Source: Treponema sp.
GTDB taxonomy: Bacteria > Spirochaetota > Spirochaetia > Treponematales > Treponemataceae
NCBI GenBank assembly: GCA_017470605.1
Contig: JAFUYH010000043.1
Span: 49,387 to 113,386, forward strand
Reading direction: 5' to 3'
Length of the DNA: 64,000 bases
Below the pieces are notes generated by a model. That model had not been told where the DNA came from. It worked only from the letters and a program-made list of their open reading frames with translations, and ran no database searches. Shown here in pieces: positions 52,640-60,847 of this stretch. Every line of letters starts with the position of its first letter. The stretch's first letter is position 1. The translations under genes were made by a program, and so were the position numbers.

Positions 52640-53353
52640 TTGACTAGTGAACCTTCAGAGCCATTGCCCGCAGATTACAGGCGGGAAGTAAAGACTTATG
52701 TATTGCGCATTGGAAGAATGACTGCTGCCCAGGAGCGTGCCTATGCAGAACTGTCTCCATCCTGGTGCATTCCTTTTGAAGAAAAAACATTGAATTTTGT
52801 TGATGTTTTTGGAAATACAAATCCTATTGTAGTTGAAATTGGTTTTGGAATGGGAGATGCTACTGTTGCAATGGCAGAAGCGAACCCGGACATCAACTAT
52901 TTGGGAATAGAAGTACATCGGCCGGGAGTTGGCAGGGTTCTTTCTGAAATAAAAAGAAGGGATTTGAAAAATCTTTACCTGATTGAGCATGATGCCATTG
53001 AGGTTCTGGAAAAAATGATTGGTGATAATTCCGTTAATGGTTTTCATATATTTTTCCCGGATCCATGGCCAAAGAAAAGACATCATAAGCGCAGAATGAT
53101 TCAGCGTCCTAGGACAAATCTTCTTGCACAGAAACTGGCTGTTGGCGGATACCTTTATTTTGTAACTGACTGGCTGGAATATGCAGAATTCGCTCTTGAA
53201 GAATTGAATCAGACAGAGCATCTGAAAAATAAATATGACGGTTTTGCAGAGGCACAGCCATGGCGCTATCAGACAAAATTTGAACGCAAGGGACTTTCTG
53301 CAGACCGGAAAATTACAGAACTTTTCTTTGAAAAATATATAGGGAATCTCTAA
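52640..53353 (+). CDS. trmB: tRNA (guanine-N7-)-methyltransferase
   Basis: The 237-residue methyltransferase makes m7G46 in tRNA. Motifs are VVEIGFGMGDATVAMAEANP for SAM binding, YLGIEVHRPG, and FPDPWPKKRHHKRRM. The start is TTG at 52640, with AAGGAT 8 nt upstream; no in-frame ATG fits before the conserved core. It follows the lipoprotein gene by 15 bp. Confidence 0.95.
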   Translation: MTSEPSEPLPADYRREVKTYVLRIGRMTAAQERAYAELSPSWCIPFEEKTLNFVDVFGNTNPIVVEIGFGMGDATVAMAEANPDINYLGIEVHRPGVGRVLSEIKRRDLKNLYLIEHDAIEVLEKMIGDNSVNGFHIFFPDPWPKKRHHKRRMIQRPRTNLLAQKLAVGGYLYFVTDWLEYAEFALEELNQTEHLKNKYDGFAEAQPWRYQTKFERKGLSADRKITELFFEKYIGNL

Positions 53354-53471
53354 AATTTGCAATTTTTAGAGATAACTTTGAAAATGCGATGTTTTAAGTC
53401 GTGATATTACAACGACTTAAAACTCGCAGGCACTCTCCAGAAAGTCGCTTTAGCGAATTTCTGGAGATGCC
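53347..53471. repeat. Three successive hairpins between trmB and ligA
   Basis: Hairpin 1: 53347-53355/53364-53372. Hairpin 2: 53386-53402/53412-53427 with 11-bp core TTTTAAGTCGT. Hairpin 3: 53429-53443/53458-53471, core CTCCAGAAA, with an inner TCGC/GCGA stem. None has a proper T tail. The rest of the 167-bp gap holds only the ligA ribosome site and no clear promoter. Confidence 0.7.
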
Positions 53472-53520
53472 CTATATAATCGAAATACCAGGCTGCATCT
53501 GCCGCTTTTAGGATATTTAT

Positions 53521-55434
53521 ATGGTAAATAACAGAATCAAAGAACTTGAAAGCCTTATTACCCGCTATCAGAAGTCTTATTATGACGGTGAAGGAGAAAT
53601 TTCCGATGCTGAATTTGATAAGCTTTGGGACGAACTGAAATCTCTGGATCCTGATAATGCAATTTTACATCGTGTAGGGGCTGATTCCGGTAATTTTGCT
53701 AAAGTCCGCCATGTTATGCCAATGGGCAGTCAGGAAAAGGCTGCTGACCCAGAGCAGTTTCTGGCATGGGCGGCAAAACATGATTATGACCAGTATCTTG
53801 TAGAATACAAACTTGACGGTGCATCTCTTGAACTCCAGTATGAAAATGGTTATTTAAAGCGGGCTGTTACACGCGGTGACGGCACTATTGGGGATGATAT
53901 TACTGCAAATGCACGCCGGATGAATGGCGTGGCCGCCGCTATCTTAAAGGACGGTCAGCTGCTTCCTTTTACAGGTGGAATCCGCGGTGAAGTTATAATG
54001 ACTCATGAAGTGCATAAGGAACACTTTGCAGATAAGGCAAACTGCCGCAATGCCGCAAACGGACTTATGAAAAGAAAGGACGGAAAGGGCAGTGAATACC
54101 TGAAACTGATTGTTTATGATGCCCTTTCTACAGACGGAAAATCTTTTTTTACGAATGAAGAAGAAAAAATCCGCTGGCTTATGGACTGCGGCTTTAATGT
54201 TGTACGCCTTGTTATCTGTAAAAGCCCGGACAGGGTAATTGCTTACCGGGCAAAAGTTATGGAAGACCGCAAGAATCTTGAATATGACATAGACGGTCTT
54301 GTAATAAAAGAGCGCGTCATAAACCTTGCAGATGCAAGCCGGGCCCGCCCGGACAGGCAGATTGCCTTTAAGTTCAGTCTGGAAGAAGCGGTAACTACTT
54401 TACGGCAGGTGGAATGGAGCCAGAGCGGAGCCACCTATACTCCGGTGGCTGTTTTTGATGAAGTAGAATTAAACGGAACAAAGGTTCAGCGGGCAAGTCT
54501 TGCAAATCCTGATACAATGAGAAAGCTGGGAGTCAGGATAGGAAGTCATGTTGTTGTTGTAAAACGCGGTGAAATCATTCCAAAAATTGAAAGCGTAGTA
54601 GAAGAAAAGAACCTTGAAACTTTTGCAATTGAATATCCTGATAAATGCGAAACCTGTGGTTCTGACCTGGTTGATGAAGGAAGCAGGCTTTACTGTCCTA
54701 ATAAAAAGTGTCCTAAGAGGGTACTTCATCAGCTTTTAAAATATCAGCAGGTAGTGGATATTCGTGATTTAGGCGAAACCCTCATTACCTCACTTTTTAA
54801 TGATAAAAGGCTTCAGTCTGTTTCTGATATTTATTCCCTGCAGGAAGAAGATTTGGTTCCCTATTTTTTGAATGAAGAAAGCATGGAAGCCGATAAAAAG
54901 TCTCTGGGGGCAGAAAAAGTCTACAATTCTATACAGTCTCACAGAAGAATGAAGCTGGCAAGTTTTGTGGGAGCCTTTGATATTGAAGGAATAGGCGAAA
55001 CTTCTGCGCAGAAACTTGTAGATGCCGGTTTTAATAGCCTTGAACTTCTTTTGAATGCAAATGCAGACCAGATAAGTTCTGTGTATGGTTTTGCAGACAT
55101 AATGGCAAAAACTATTGTAGAAGGACTTGCAGAAAATGCAGAAGAAATGCGCTCTCTGGTGGATTCCGGCACTATAATTCTTGAAAGTGAAGGTGGCGGA
55201 CTTCTGGCAGGTAAATCCTTCTGTTTTACTGGTGAACTTGTTACGATGAAGCGTGCTGATGCAGAATCTCTTGTAAAAAAGAATGGCGGTTCAATAAAAT
55301 CTTCCGTTACAAAAGACCTGTCTTATCTTGTTACTAATGACAGGGAAAGCGGTTCCTCAAAAAATGTAAAGGCTGCAAAATTCGGGATTCCTGTTATAAG
55401 CGAAGATGAATTCTTAAAACTTCTGGAGGCCTGA
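53521..55434 (+). CDS. ligA: NAD-dependent DNA ligase
   Basis: The 637-residue ligase joins Okazaki fragments. The adenylated lysine is in VEYKLDGASLEL (about residue 97). Other parts are the GDGTIGDDITANAR region, IRGEVIM, DIDGLVIK, the zinc finger CETCG...CPNKKC, helix-hairpin-helix repeats, and a BRCT domain from about 560 (GKSFCFTGELVTMKRADAES). It lacks most of the N-terminal Ia extension, and RNAANG replaces RNPRNAAAG. This shortening is probably lineage-typical, making it about 30 residues shorter than E. coli LigA. Confidence 0.95.
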   Translation: MVNNRIKELESLITRYQKSYYDGEGEISDAEFDKLWDELKSLDPDNAILHRVGADSGNFAKVRHVMPMGSQEKAADPEQFLAWAAKHDYDQYLVEYKLDGASLELQYENGYLKRAVTRGDGTIGDDITANARRMNGVAAAILKDGQLLPFTGGIRGEVIMTHEVHKEHFADKANCRNAANGLMKRKDGKGSEYLKLIVYDALSTDGKSFFTNEEEKIRWLMDCGFNVVRLVICKSPDRVIAYRAKVMEDRKNLEYDIDGLVIKERVINLADASRARPDRQIAFKFSLEEAVTTLRQVEWSQSGATYTPVAVFDEVELNGTKVQRASLANPDTMRKLGVRIGSHVVVVKRGEIIPKIESVVEEKNLETFAIEYPDKCETCGSDLVDEGSRLYCPNKKCPKRVLHQLLKYQQVVDIRDLGETLITSLFNDKRLQSVSDIYSLQEEDLVPYFLNEESMEADKKSLGAEKVYNSIQSHRRMKLASFVGAFDIEGIGETSAQKLVDAGFNSLELLLNANADQISSVYGFADIMAKTIVEGLAENAEEMRSLVDSGTIILESEGGGLLAGKSFCFTGELVTMKRADAESLVKKNGGSIKSSVTKDLSYLVTNDRESGSSKNVKAAKFGIPVISEDEFLKLLEA

Positions 55435-56057
55435 TGAAAAAAAGCGGTAATCTGCTTTCACAGTTTTTCTTTCCGCTTGCAGTTCTGCTTGCTGTTTTTT
55501 ATATTCTTTTTGCTATTTTTGTCTGTCTAAAAAGTTATTCTGCCGCGGCAAATCTTGAATGCCTGCAGAATTCCCATGAAATTATGCGCATAAAAATTTA
55601 CGGTTCCTCTTATTCTACAGAAGGAAACACTGTAAGCGCAAGCCTTTCTATAATAGATTCAAACGGTAATGAAATTTCAGTTATAGAACGTTCCTGGTCT
55701 GGTTCTTATCTGGGGGCAGAATTTGCCAGGGTAAGCCTTTACGGGAAAAATTTTGTTTTTCCTGTAAGCATATTTGGAAAGAATAATATTTACGGCTCTT
55801 ATTCCGGCTGGAAAAAAGGAACAATGCTGGAACGCTACTATAATGATTACAGGCAATGTATGCTTTTGGGGCATGGTTCTTCTTACAAAGACAGGCGGCA
55901 GCTCTACTGGCTTTCTGCTTTTGCCGTAAAAAAATATCCGCTTCCTCAGTTTTCTATGGTAGATTACATTTCTCTGGATCTGTCAGGCTGTAAAAGCGAA
56001 TGTTTTTACTCCATAATCTGTGAAGAAGACGGCAATATTTCTGTTATTGAACTGTAA
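55434..56057 (+). CDS. Membrane-anchored protein of unknown function after ligA
   Basis: The 207-residue product is not recognised. One N-terminal membrane anchor (QFFFPLAVLLAVFYILFAIF, about residues 9-33) precedes an extracytoplasmic domain with YGSSYSTEGNTVSASLSIID and SGWKKGTMLERYY. Its ATG overlaps the ligA TGA, so it is translationally coupled with ligA despite having no obvious link to DNA repair. Confidence 0.72.
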   Translation: MKKSGNLLSQFFFPLAVLLAVFYILFAIFVCLKSYSAAANLECLQNSHEIMRIKIYGSSYSTEGNTVSASLSIIDSNGNEISVIERSWSGSYLGAEFARVSLYGKNFVFPVSIFGKNNIYGSYSGWKKGTMLERYYNDYRQCMLLGHGSSYKDRRQLYWLSAFAVKKYPLPQFSMVDYISLDLSGCKSECFYSIICEEDGNISVIEL

Positions 56058-56071
56058 TTGACCCTTGCCCT

Positions 56072-57052
56072 TTATTCAGTTTCAAATGTAAAATCTTCTA
56101 AAAAGTATTCGGGGCAGACGGCACTTCCGTTCAAACGGATTTCCCAGTGAAGGTGAGGGCCTGTTGCAAGTCCTGTGGAACCGCTTTTTCCTATAAGTTC
56201 CCCCTGCTTTACCATGTCGCCTTCCTTTACCTTAAGTTCACTCATGTGATAGTAAAGACTGTAAAGGCCCGGCAGGTGCTCTATAACTATGCTCCAGCCT
56301 GTAGAAATTCTGCTTTCTGCCATTACAATCCGGCCTTCTGCACAGGCTCTTACTTCCGTACCTTCTGGAACACCGTAATCATTTCCGTAATGGAGGCTTG
56401 TAGAACTTTTTCCAGATGAATACTGATAGATTCTTCTGTCTCCGCACCATGCAGTATACCTTTGAGATTCTGTCGGGGCTGTAAAATGTTTCAGACTGTA
56501 AACATCTGACGGAAGAGTCGTAAAGAGAATATTATTCAGCTTTTCTATTTGGGCCGCTCTTTCAGGACTGTTATCTGTTTTTATTGCAGTGTTTTTTTCA
56601 TCCAGAACAAGAGTTTCCTTGTTAAAGTCCCGCATTTTTAGTGTGGAAGGAAGTATAAATTCTTTTATTTCTTCATCAGGAGTGGAAAATACAATTTTTA
56701 GGCTGTAGTTTCCTTCTGTAAGCCAGAGGGAAACGGGAATCCCACAGAGCATTTCTGAAGCGTTCTGCTTTTTTGATTTTGAAATTGAATAAAAGGGAGC
56801 TGATTCAATTATTTTTTTATCCTGAAGAAGCTGAAGGACGGCTTTTCTTTCTGAGTCAGTTTTTGTCTTTTTGTGATTTTTAGGAATGGTAACTGTCATT
56901 CGGGCAAAAATGGCATTTCCCGGGGTAATTGTATCATTATAAGTAATGTTCAGCGTATAACTTTCAGACTGAAATTTTGCAGTCGCTCTGGCGGCAAATA
57001 TACTCGTAGAAAAAAGACTAAGTATAACAGCAGAAATTAAAAACTTTTTCAT
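56072..57052 (-). CDS. M23-family metallopeptidase (LytM/murein hydrolase type)
   Basis: The 326-residue protein has a signal peptide (KKFLISAVILSLFSTSIFA), an N-terminal beta domain, and a C-terminal M23 domain (about 205-320) with the metal motif HYGNDYGVPEG, HMSELKVKEGDMV and TGPHLHWEI. All zinc ligands (HxxxD and HxH) appear intact, so it should cleave peptidoglycan cross-links in the periplasm. AAGGGG ribosome site precedes the start. Confidence 0.92.
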   Translation of the reverse strand: MKKFLISAVILSLFSTSIFAARATAKFQSESYTLNITYNDTITPGNAIFARMTVTIPKNHKKTKTDSERKAVLQLLQDKKIIESAPFYSISKSKKQNASEMLCGIPVSLWLTEGNYSLKIVFSTPDEEIKEFILPSTLKMRDFNKETLVLDEKNTAIKTDNSPERAAQIEKLNNILFTTLPSDVYSLKHFTAPTESQRYTAWCGDRRIYQYSSGKSSTSLHYGNDYGVPEGTEVRACAEGRIVMAESRISTGWSIVIEHLPGLYSLYYHMSELKVKEGDMVKQGELIGKSGSTGLATGPHLHWEIRLNGSAVCPEYFLEDFTFETE

Positions 57053-57062
57053 AATTACCCCT

Positions 57063-59234
57063 TTAGTTCAGATTGTTTGGAAGGCAATCTTTTATAATCA
57101 GCTGGTTTGTAACCATTCCGTTAAAACAGTTGCGCCCCATTGCGTAAAGTATATCATATTTTTTTCCGATGGAAATATCTTTTCTTAATCTTTCTGCCTG
57201 CGACCAGTAAATTGCCGGAATCTTGTACTTTCCGCCGTCAAAACTGAGTTTCAGATGCTGCGGTTCTTTCTTTCCCACAATCTGTGCATCGCAAAGTGAA
57301 AAACCTGATGTCATAAAAATCAGTTCTGGATTTTCCATGCCAAAGGGTTCCATCAGATCCAGAAGGTGAAAGGCTTCCGGCGTAAGGAAGACAGGTGGAA
57401 TTTCTGCATCCACTTCAATTATTTTATTTTCTTCTTCCAGAATATATTCAGCGGAAAGCTTTTTTGCAATGCTGATGAATTCTTCAGTCTTTTCTTTCTG
57501 AAAACTGAAACCCGCCGCAAAGTCGTGCCCGCCGTAATTAATAAAAAAGTCGCCGAATCTTGAAAGAAAATCGGTTGCAATAATACCCCGGCAGCTTCTC
57601 ATGGAACCTACGCAGATATCGTCGCTATAGGTGACTGCTATTGCCGGAATGTTGGCATCCTGCATCAGGCGGGCTGCAAGAATGCCGGTAACACCTTTAT
57701 TTATGCTTTCGTCAATAACCAGACAGAGTTTTCCGTTATATTCAGAAATGCTTTGAGCAGCCTTGTCCTGTATCTTGAACATTGCGCTGGAAACCAGATC
57801 CTTTCTTTTTTCATTCAGAGAAAATATTTCTTCTGCAAGATTTTCCCTTTCCCGGGCATTTTCTGAAATAAGCAGCTGCAGGGATAGATTTGATTTGCCC
57901 ATTCTTCCTGCGGCGTTTAAGGCTGGTATCAGGGTCCATGAAAGATCTGTAGACGTAAGCAGTTCCCGGTTTATTTTTAATTTTGTAAATAATTCTGCAA
58001 GGCCTTTGCGGGGGCCTGATTTTTTTATGGAAGAAATGGCCGCTTTTACAAAAAGGCGGTTTTCATTTTTCATGGGCATTATGTCTGCCAGTGCTGCAAG
58101 TCCTACTAACTGCAGTTCATTTTCTTCTATCTTCTGGTTCTGCGGATATTTTGATGCGTTAATTTTTCTGCTGTATGAAACATAAAGGTTATACAGGCTG
58201 CAGATGGCATTTTTTTCTTCCTGATTGTATTTTGCAATAAGGGAGAGTGAAGCCAGCTGGGCAGAACTTTTAGATTTTAAGGAAGGCATTATTTTTGACG
58301 CTTCATCCCTAAAGTCAATCAGATTAAATTCAACTCCGCTTCCAAAAATATCCCTCAGAATTGCCTTTGTTTCCCTTGAATCCCAGACGTAAATTACCTG
58401 TCCCTGTAAGAAATAGGGGAGTTTCAAATCATAAATTGAAGTTTTTCCGGGAATTATACTTTCGTGCAGTTCCTTTATTTTTACCTGATTTTTGATTTTC
58501 AGACAGTCTATCTGATACTTTTGTGAATCCTGTGCTGTCTGTGATGTCTGTGTAGAATCAGGGGGCGTAATATTCATTATGCAGATTTCTGCGTTGTAAA
58601 AATCGCTTTCTGCAAATCTTAATGCCGAAACCAGTTTATAGGCAACCGCCGCGCCGGAAATATGCACAAAAGGATAGCCGGAATCCTGCATTTTAGGGTC
58701 AATTATAATTATTGCTTCCGGCAGCTCTTCCGGCGGATTATGATGGTCTGTAATGATTACGTCAATTCCAAGTTCATTAGCCCTTTGAATCTCCTTATTA
58801 TTTGAAATTCCGCAGTCTACGGTAATAATCAGAGTACCGTCTGCTGCTGCAAATTCTTCTACAGCCTGCATGGAAAGTCCGTATGCGTCATCTGCAAGAG
58901 GAAGCCTCCACTGTACGTCCAGCCCCATGCGTACAAACTGTTCATAAAGAATGGCCGTACTGGTAACTCCGTCTACATCACTGTCTCCAAAAATCAGGAC
59001 TTTTTCACCTTCTTCCTTTGCCTGAATGATTCTTTCTACAGCATCTTCCATGCCCGAAAAATAAAAGGGGGCATGCTGGAATCTTAAATCCTCTTCAAGA
59101 TAATAGAGAATCTCGTTTCCTTCTGTTATTCCTCGTCTTACAAGAACAGAAGCTTCCAGTTGGGATAAATTATATTTTTTGCATAAAGGTTCAATTTGCT
59201 CTTTTGTGACGTTTTTTTTATGCCAGTTGTTCAT
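57063..59234 (-). CDS. recJ: Single-stranded-DNA exonuclease RecJ
   Basis: The 723-residue 5'-3' exonuclease acts in RecF-pathway repair. DHH motifs include FGDSDVDGVTSTAILYEQF, TVDCGISN and ITDHHNPPEELP. DHHA1 motifs include CRGIIATDFLSRFGDF and YGGHDFAAGFSF. There is an insert of about 140 residues after SALRF in the N-terminal half, rich in Ser/Thr/Gln (TQTSQTAQDSQ). Its ATG overlaps recO by 4 bp, so the two recombination genes are coupled. Confidence 0.95.
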   Translation of the reverse strand: MNNWHKKNVTKEQIEPLCKKYNLSQLEASVLVRRGITEGNEILYYLEEDLRFQHAPFYFSGMEDAVERIIQAKEEGEKVLIFGDSDVDGVTSTAILYEQFVRMGLDVQWRLPLADDAYGLSMQAVEEFAAADGTLIITVDCGISNNKEIQRANELGIDVIITDHHNPPEELPEAIIIIDPKMQDSGYPFVHISGAAVAYKLVSALRFAESDFYNAEICIMNITPPDSTQTSQTAQDSQKYQIDCLKIKNQVKIKELHESIIPGKTSIYDLKLPYFLQGQVIYVWDSRETKAILRDIFGSGVEFNLIDFRDEASKIMPSLKSKSSAQLASLSLIAKYNQEEKNAICSLYNLYVSYSRKINASKYPQNQKIEENELQLVGLAALADIMPMKNENRLFVKAAISSIKKSGPRKGLAELFTKLKINRELLTSTDLSWTLIPALNAAGRMGKSNLSLQLLISENARERENLAEEIFSLNEKRKDLVSSAMFKIQDKAAQSISEYNGKLCLVIDESINKGVTGILAARLMQDANIPAIAVTYSDDICVGSMRSCRGIIATDFLSRFGDFFINYGGHDFAAGFSFQKEKTEEFISIAKKLSAEYILEEENKIIEVDAEIPPVFLTPEAFHLLDLMEPFGMENPELIFMTSGFSLCDAQIVGKKEPQHLKLSFDGGKYKIPAIYWSQAERLRKDISIGKKYDILYAMGRNCFNGMVTNQLIIKDCLPNNLN

Positions 59235-59989
59235 AGGATTCCCATTCCGCTTTCAATAGAGTTCAGTTTCTGTTCAATGCTGTTTTCAATCAGAAAGAAA
59301 ATAATGTTTTTAATCTGTTCAAAGCCTTCTTTATCTATCTGAAGTTTTCGGGCATCTGCAGGACTTAATACAGATAGGGCTGCCAGATATTGCAGGGCAT
59401 CGTTATTCAGAGAAAAACTGCCTTCTCCGCAATCTGAACAGATAAAATTATTTTCGCTGATATTATAGTATGATTTTCCCTTGTTAGCAAATCCTGCATC
59501 AATAAAAGATTTGCCGCACATTCCGCAGGCATGAACAGGCGGCTGTAGTCCCATTATTTCAAGAAAACGCCATAAAAATCTGACCATTCCTAAACGGCTC
59601 TGTTCTTCATTGCACACTTCCATGCCGTCAAGAAATCCTCCGACAAGATGAAAACATTGGGATGGAGAACCTGCCGCCCTTGTTTTTATTGCAAGTTCTG
59701 CTGCAAGGGAGGCGGCATAAAACTTAAAAAGGTTTTCGCTGAATGAAAGATGATACTTTTTTACTTCAAAATCCTGAATCTTTATCTGATTTTTTTCCGG
59801 ATTCTGATAAAGCCAGACAGTGCCCCTGTTCCATTGGGAAACATAGGAGCGCAGCCTGCTTTTTGGCCCTCCGTATAAAGTTGCATATATAAGTCCATCT
59901 TCCGGCGTAAGAAGAGTAACAGCTGTGTTGTTTTCGCCGGAACTTCTGAGAGAAAGGACTATGGCTTCCTGAGACTTTGAACGGTTCAT
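59231..59989 (-). CDS. recO: DNA repair protein RecO
   Basis: The 252-residue mediator loads RecA with RecR. The OB-fold N-terminus reads SQEAIVLSLRSSGENNTAV and TPEDGLIYATLYGGPKSR. The C-terminal zinc site is CGMCGKSF...CSDCG. Length is typical. It overlaps recJ by 4 bp. An AAGG ribosome site precedes the ATG. Confidence 0.92.
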   Translation of the reverse strand: MNRSKSQEAIVLSLRSSGENNTAVTLLTPEDGLIYATLYGGPKSRLRSYVSQWNRGTVWLYQNPEKNQIKIQDFEVKKYHLSFSENLFKFYAASLAAELAIKTRAAGSPSQCFHLVGGFLDGMEVCNEEQSRLGMVRFLWRFLEIMGLQPPVHACGMCGKSFIDAGFANKGKSYYNISENNFICSDCGEGSFSLNNDALQYLAALSVLSPADARKLQIDKEGFEQIKNIIFFLIENSIEQKLNSIESGMGIL

Positions 59990-60013
59990 CTGCCTTCTTA
60001 ATTCTGCCAGACC

Positions 60014-60730
60014 TTACTTGCCCTGACCGTAGTAGGCGTTAGGTCCGTGCTTTCTCATATAGTGCTTGTTCACTATATAATCTGGGAGTGGCTGGGCCTC
60101 TGGATTAATTGCAAGGGTGTTCAGAGCCATCTTGCAGATTTCTTCAAGAACCGTTCCGTTGTAAACAGCCTTGTCTGCGTTTTTGCCCCATGCAAAAGGC
60201 CCGTGTCCCCCGCACAAAACCATGTTGATTTCATTTGGATTTAATCCCAAATCTGCAAAGTGCTTTACAATCAGAAGTCCTGTTTCCTTTTCGTAATCAG
60301 ATTCTACAGCTTCTTTTGAAAGGTAAGGCGTGCATGGAACAGACTTCTGAATGTGGTCTGCGTGGGTAGTTCCAAAAAGCGGAACAGGGCGCACTGCCTG
60401 AGCCCAGCTTACTGCATAAGTTGAATGTGTGTGGATGATTCCGCCCACTTCTGCTTTCTGATTCATGGCAAATTCCCTATAGAGTACGGCATGGGTAGGC
60501 GTGTCGCTGGAAGGATTAAGGGAGCCGTCAACCTTTTTTCCATCCAGGTCAATAATTACCATAGATTCAGGGGTAAGTTCCGGGTAAGGAACTCCCGATG
60601 GCTTTATTGCAAATACTCCCTTGTCCCTGTCAAATGCAGAAACGTTTCCCCATGTGTAAAGGGCAAGATGATTTTCCGGGATTTTCATATTGGCTTCATA
60701 AGCCTGTAATCGTAAAGTTTCGTATGTCAT
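60014..60730 (-). CDS. araD: L-ribulose-5-phosphate 4-epimerase
   Basis: The 238-residue class II aldolase-type enzyme converts L-ribulose-5-P to D-xylulose-5-P. Motifs are NVSAFDR, IKPSGVPYPELTPESMV, LNPSSDTPTHAVLY, the zinc motif HTHSTYAVSWAQ and HADHI. The end matches AraD (KHYMRKHGPNAYYGQ). GGGAGG lies 9 nt before the ATG. The FGGY kinase is upstream; the pair suggests pentose use, but no isomerase or transporter is in the window. Confidence 0.95.
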   Translation of the reverse strand: MTYETLRLQAYEANMKIPENHLALYTWGNVSAFDRDKGVFAIKPSGVPYPELTPESMVIIDLDGKKVDGSLNPSSDTPTHAVLYREFAMNQKAEVGGIIHTHSTYAVSWAQAVRPVPLFGTTHADHIQKSVPCTPYLSKEAVESDYEKETGLLIVKHFADLGLNPNEINMVLCGGHGPFAWGKNADKAVYNGTVLEEICKMALNTLAINPEAQPLPDYIVNKHYMRKHGPNAYYGQGK

Positions 60731-60744
60731 AATTTATCCTCCCA

Positions 60745-60843
60745 AAAAATATGCCTCCCGCGGGAATCCGCCCCAACTAACGGCTTCCGCGCTTCGCTTG
60801 TGCAGATGTTAGTTTGTTCGGATTCCCGCTCCGGCATATTTTT
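60745..60843 (-). repeat. Large imperfect inverted repeat between the sugar kinase and araD
   Basis: Arms pair over most of 60745-60843: AAAAATATGCC with GGCATATTTTT, GGGAATCCG with CGGATTCCC, and AACTAAC with GTTAGTT, around a loop with TTCCGCGCTTCGCTTG. On the minus strand it ends in T6 and sits immediately before the araD ribosome site. It could be a leaky terminator or an mRNA-processing hairpin. Confidence 0.8.
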
Positions 60844-60847
60844 AAGT

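Noticed and set aside
52655..53362. A 235-codon minus-strand open frame antisense to trmB
   Set aside because: The plus-strand frame has all TrmB motifs; the antisense translation has no recognisable domain or start signal.
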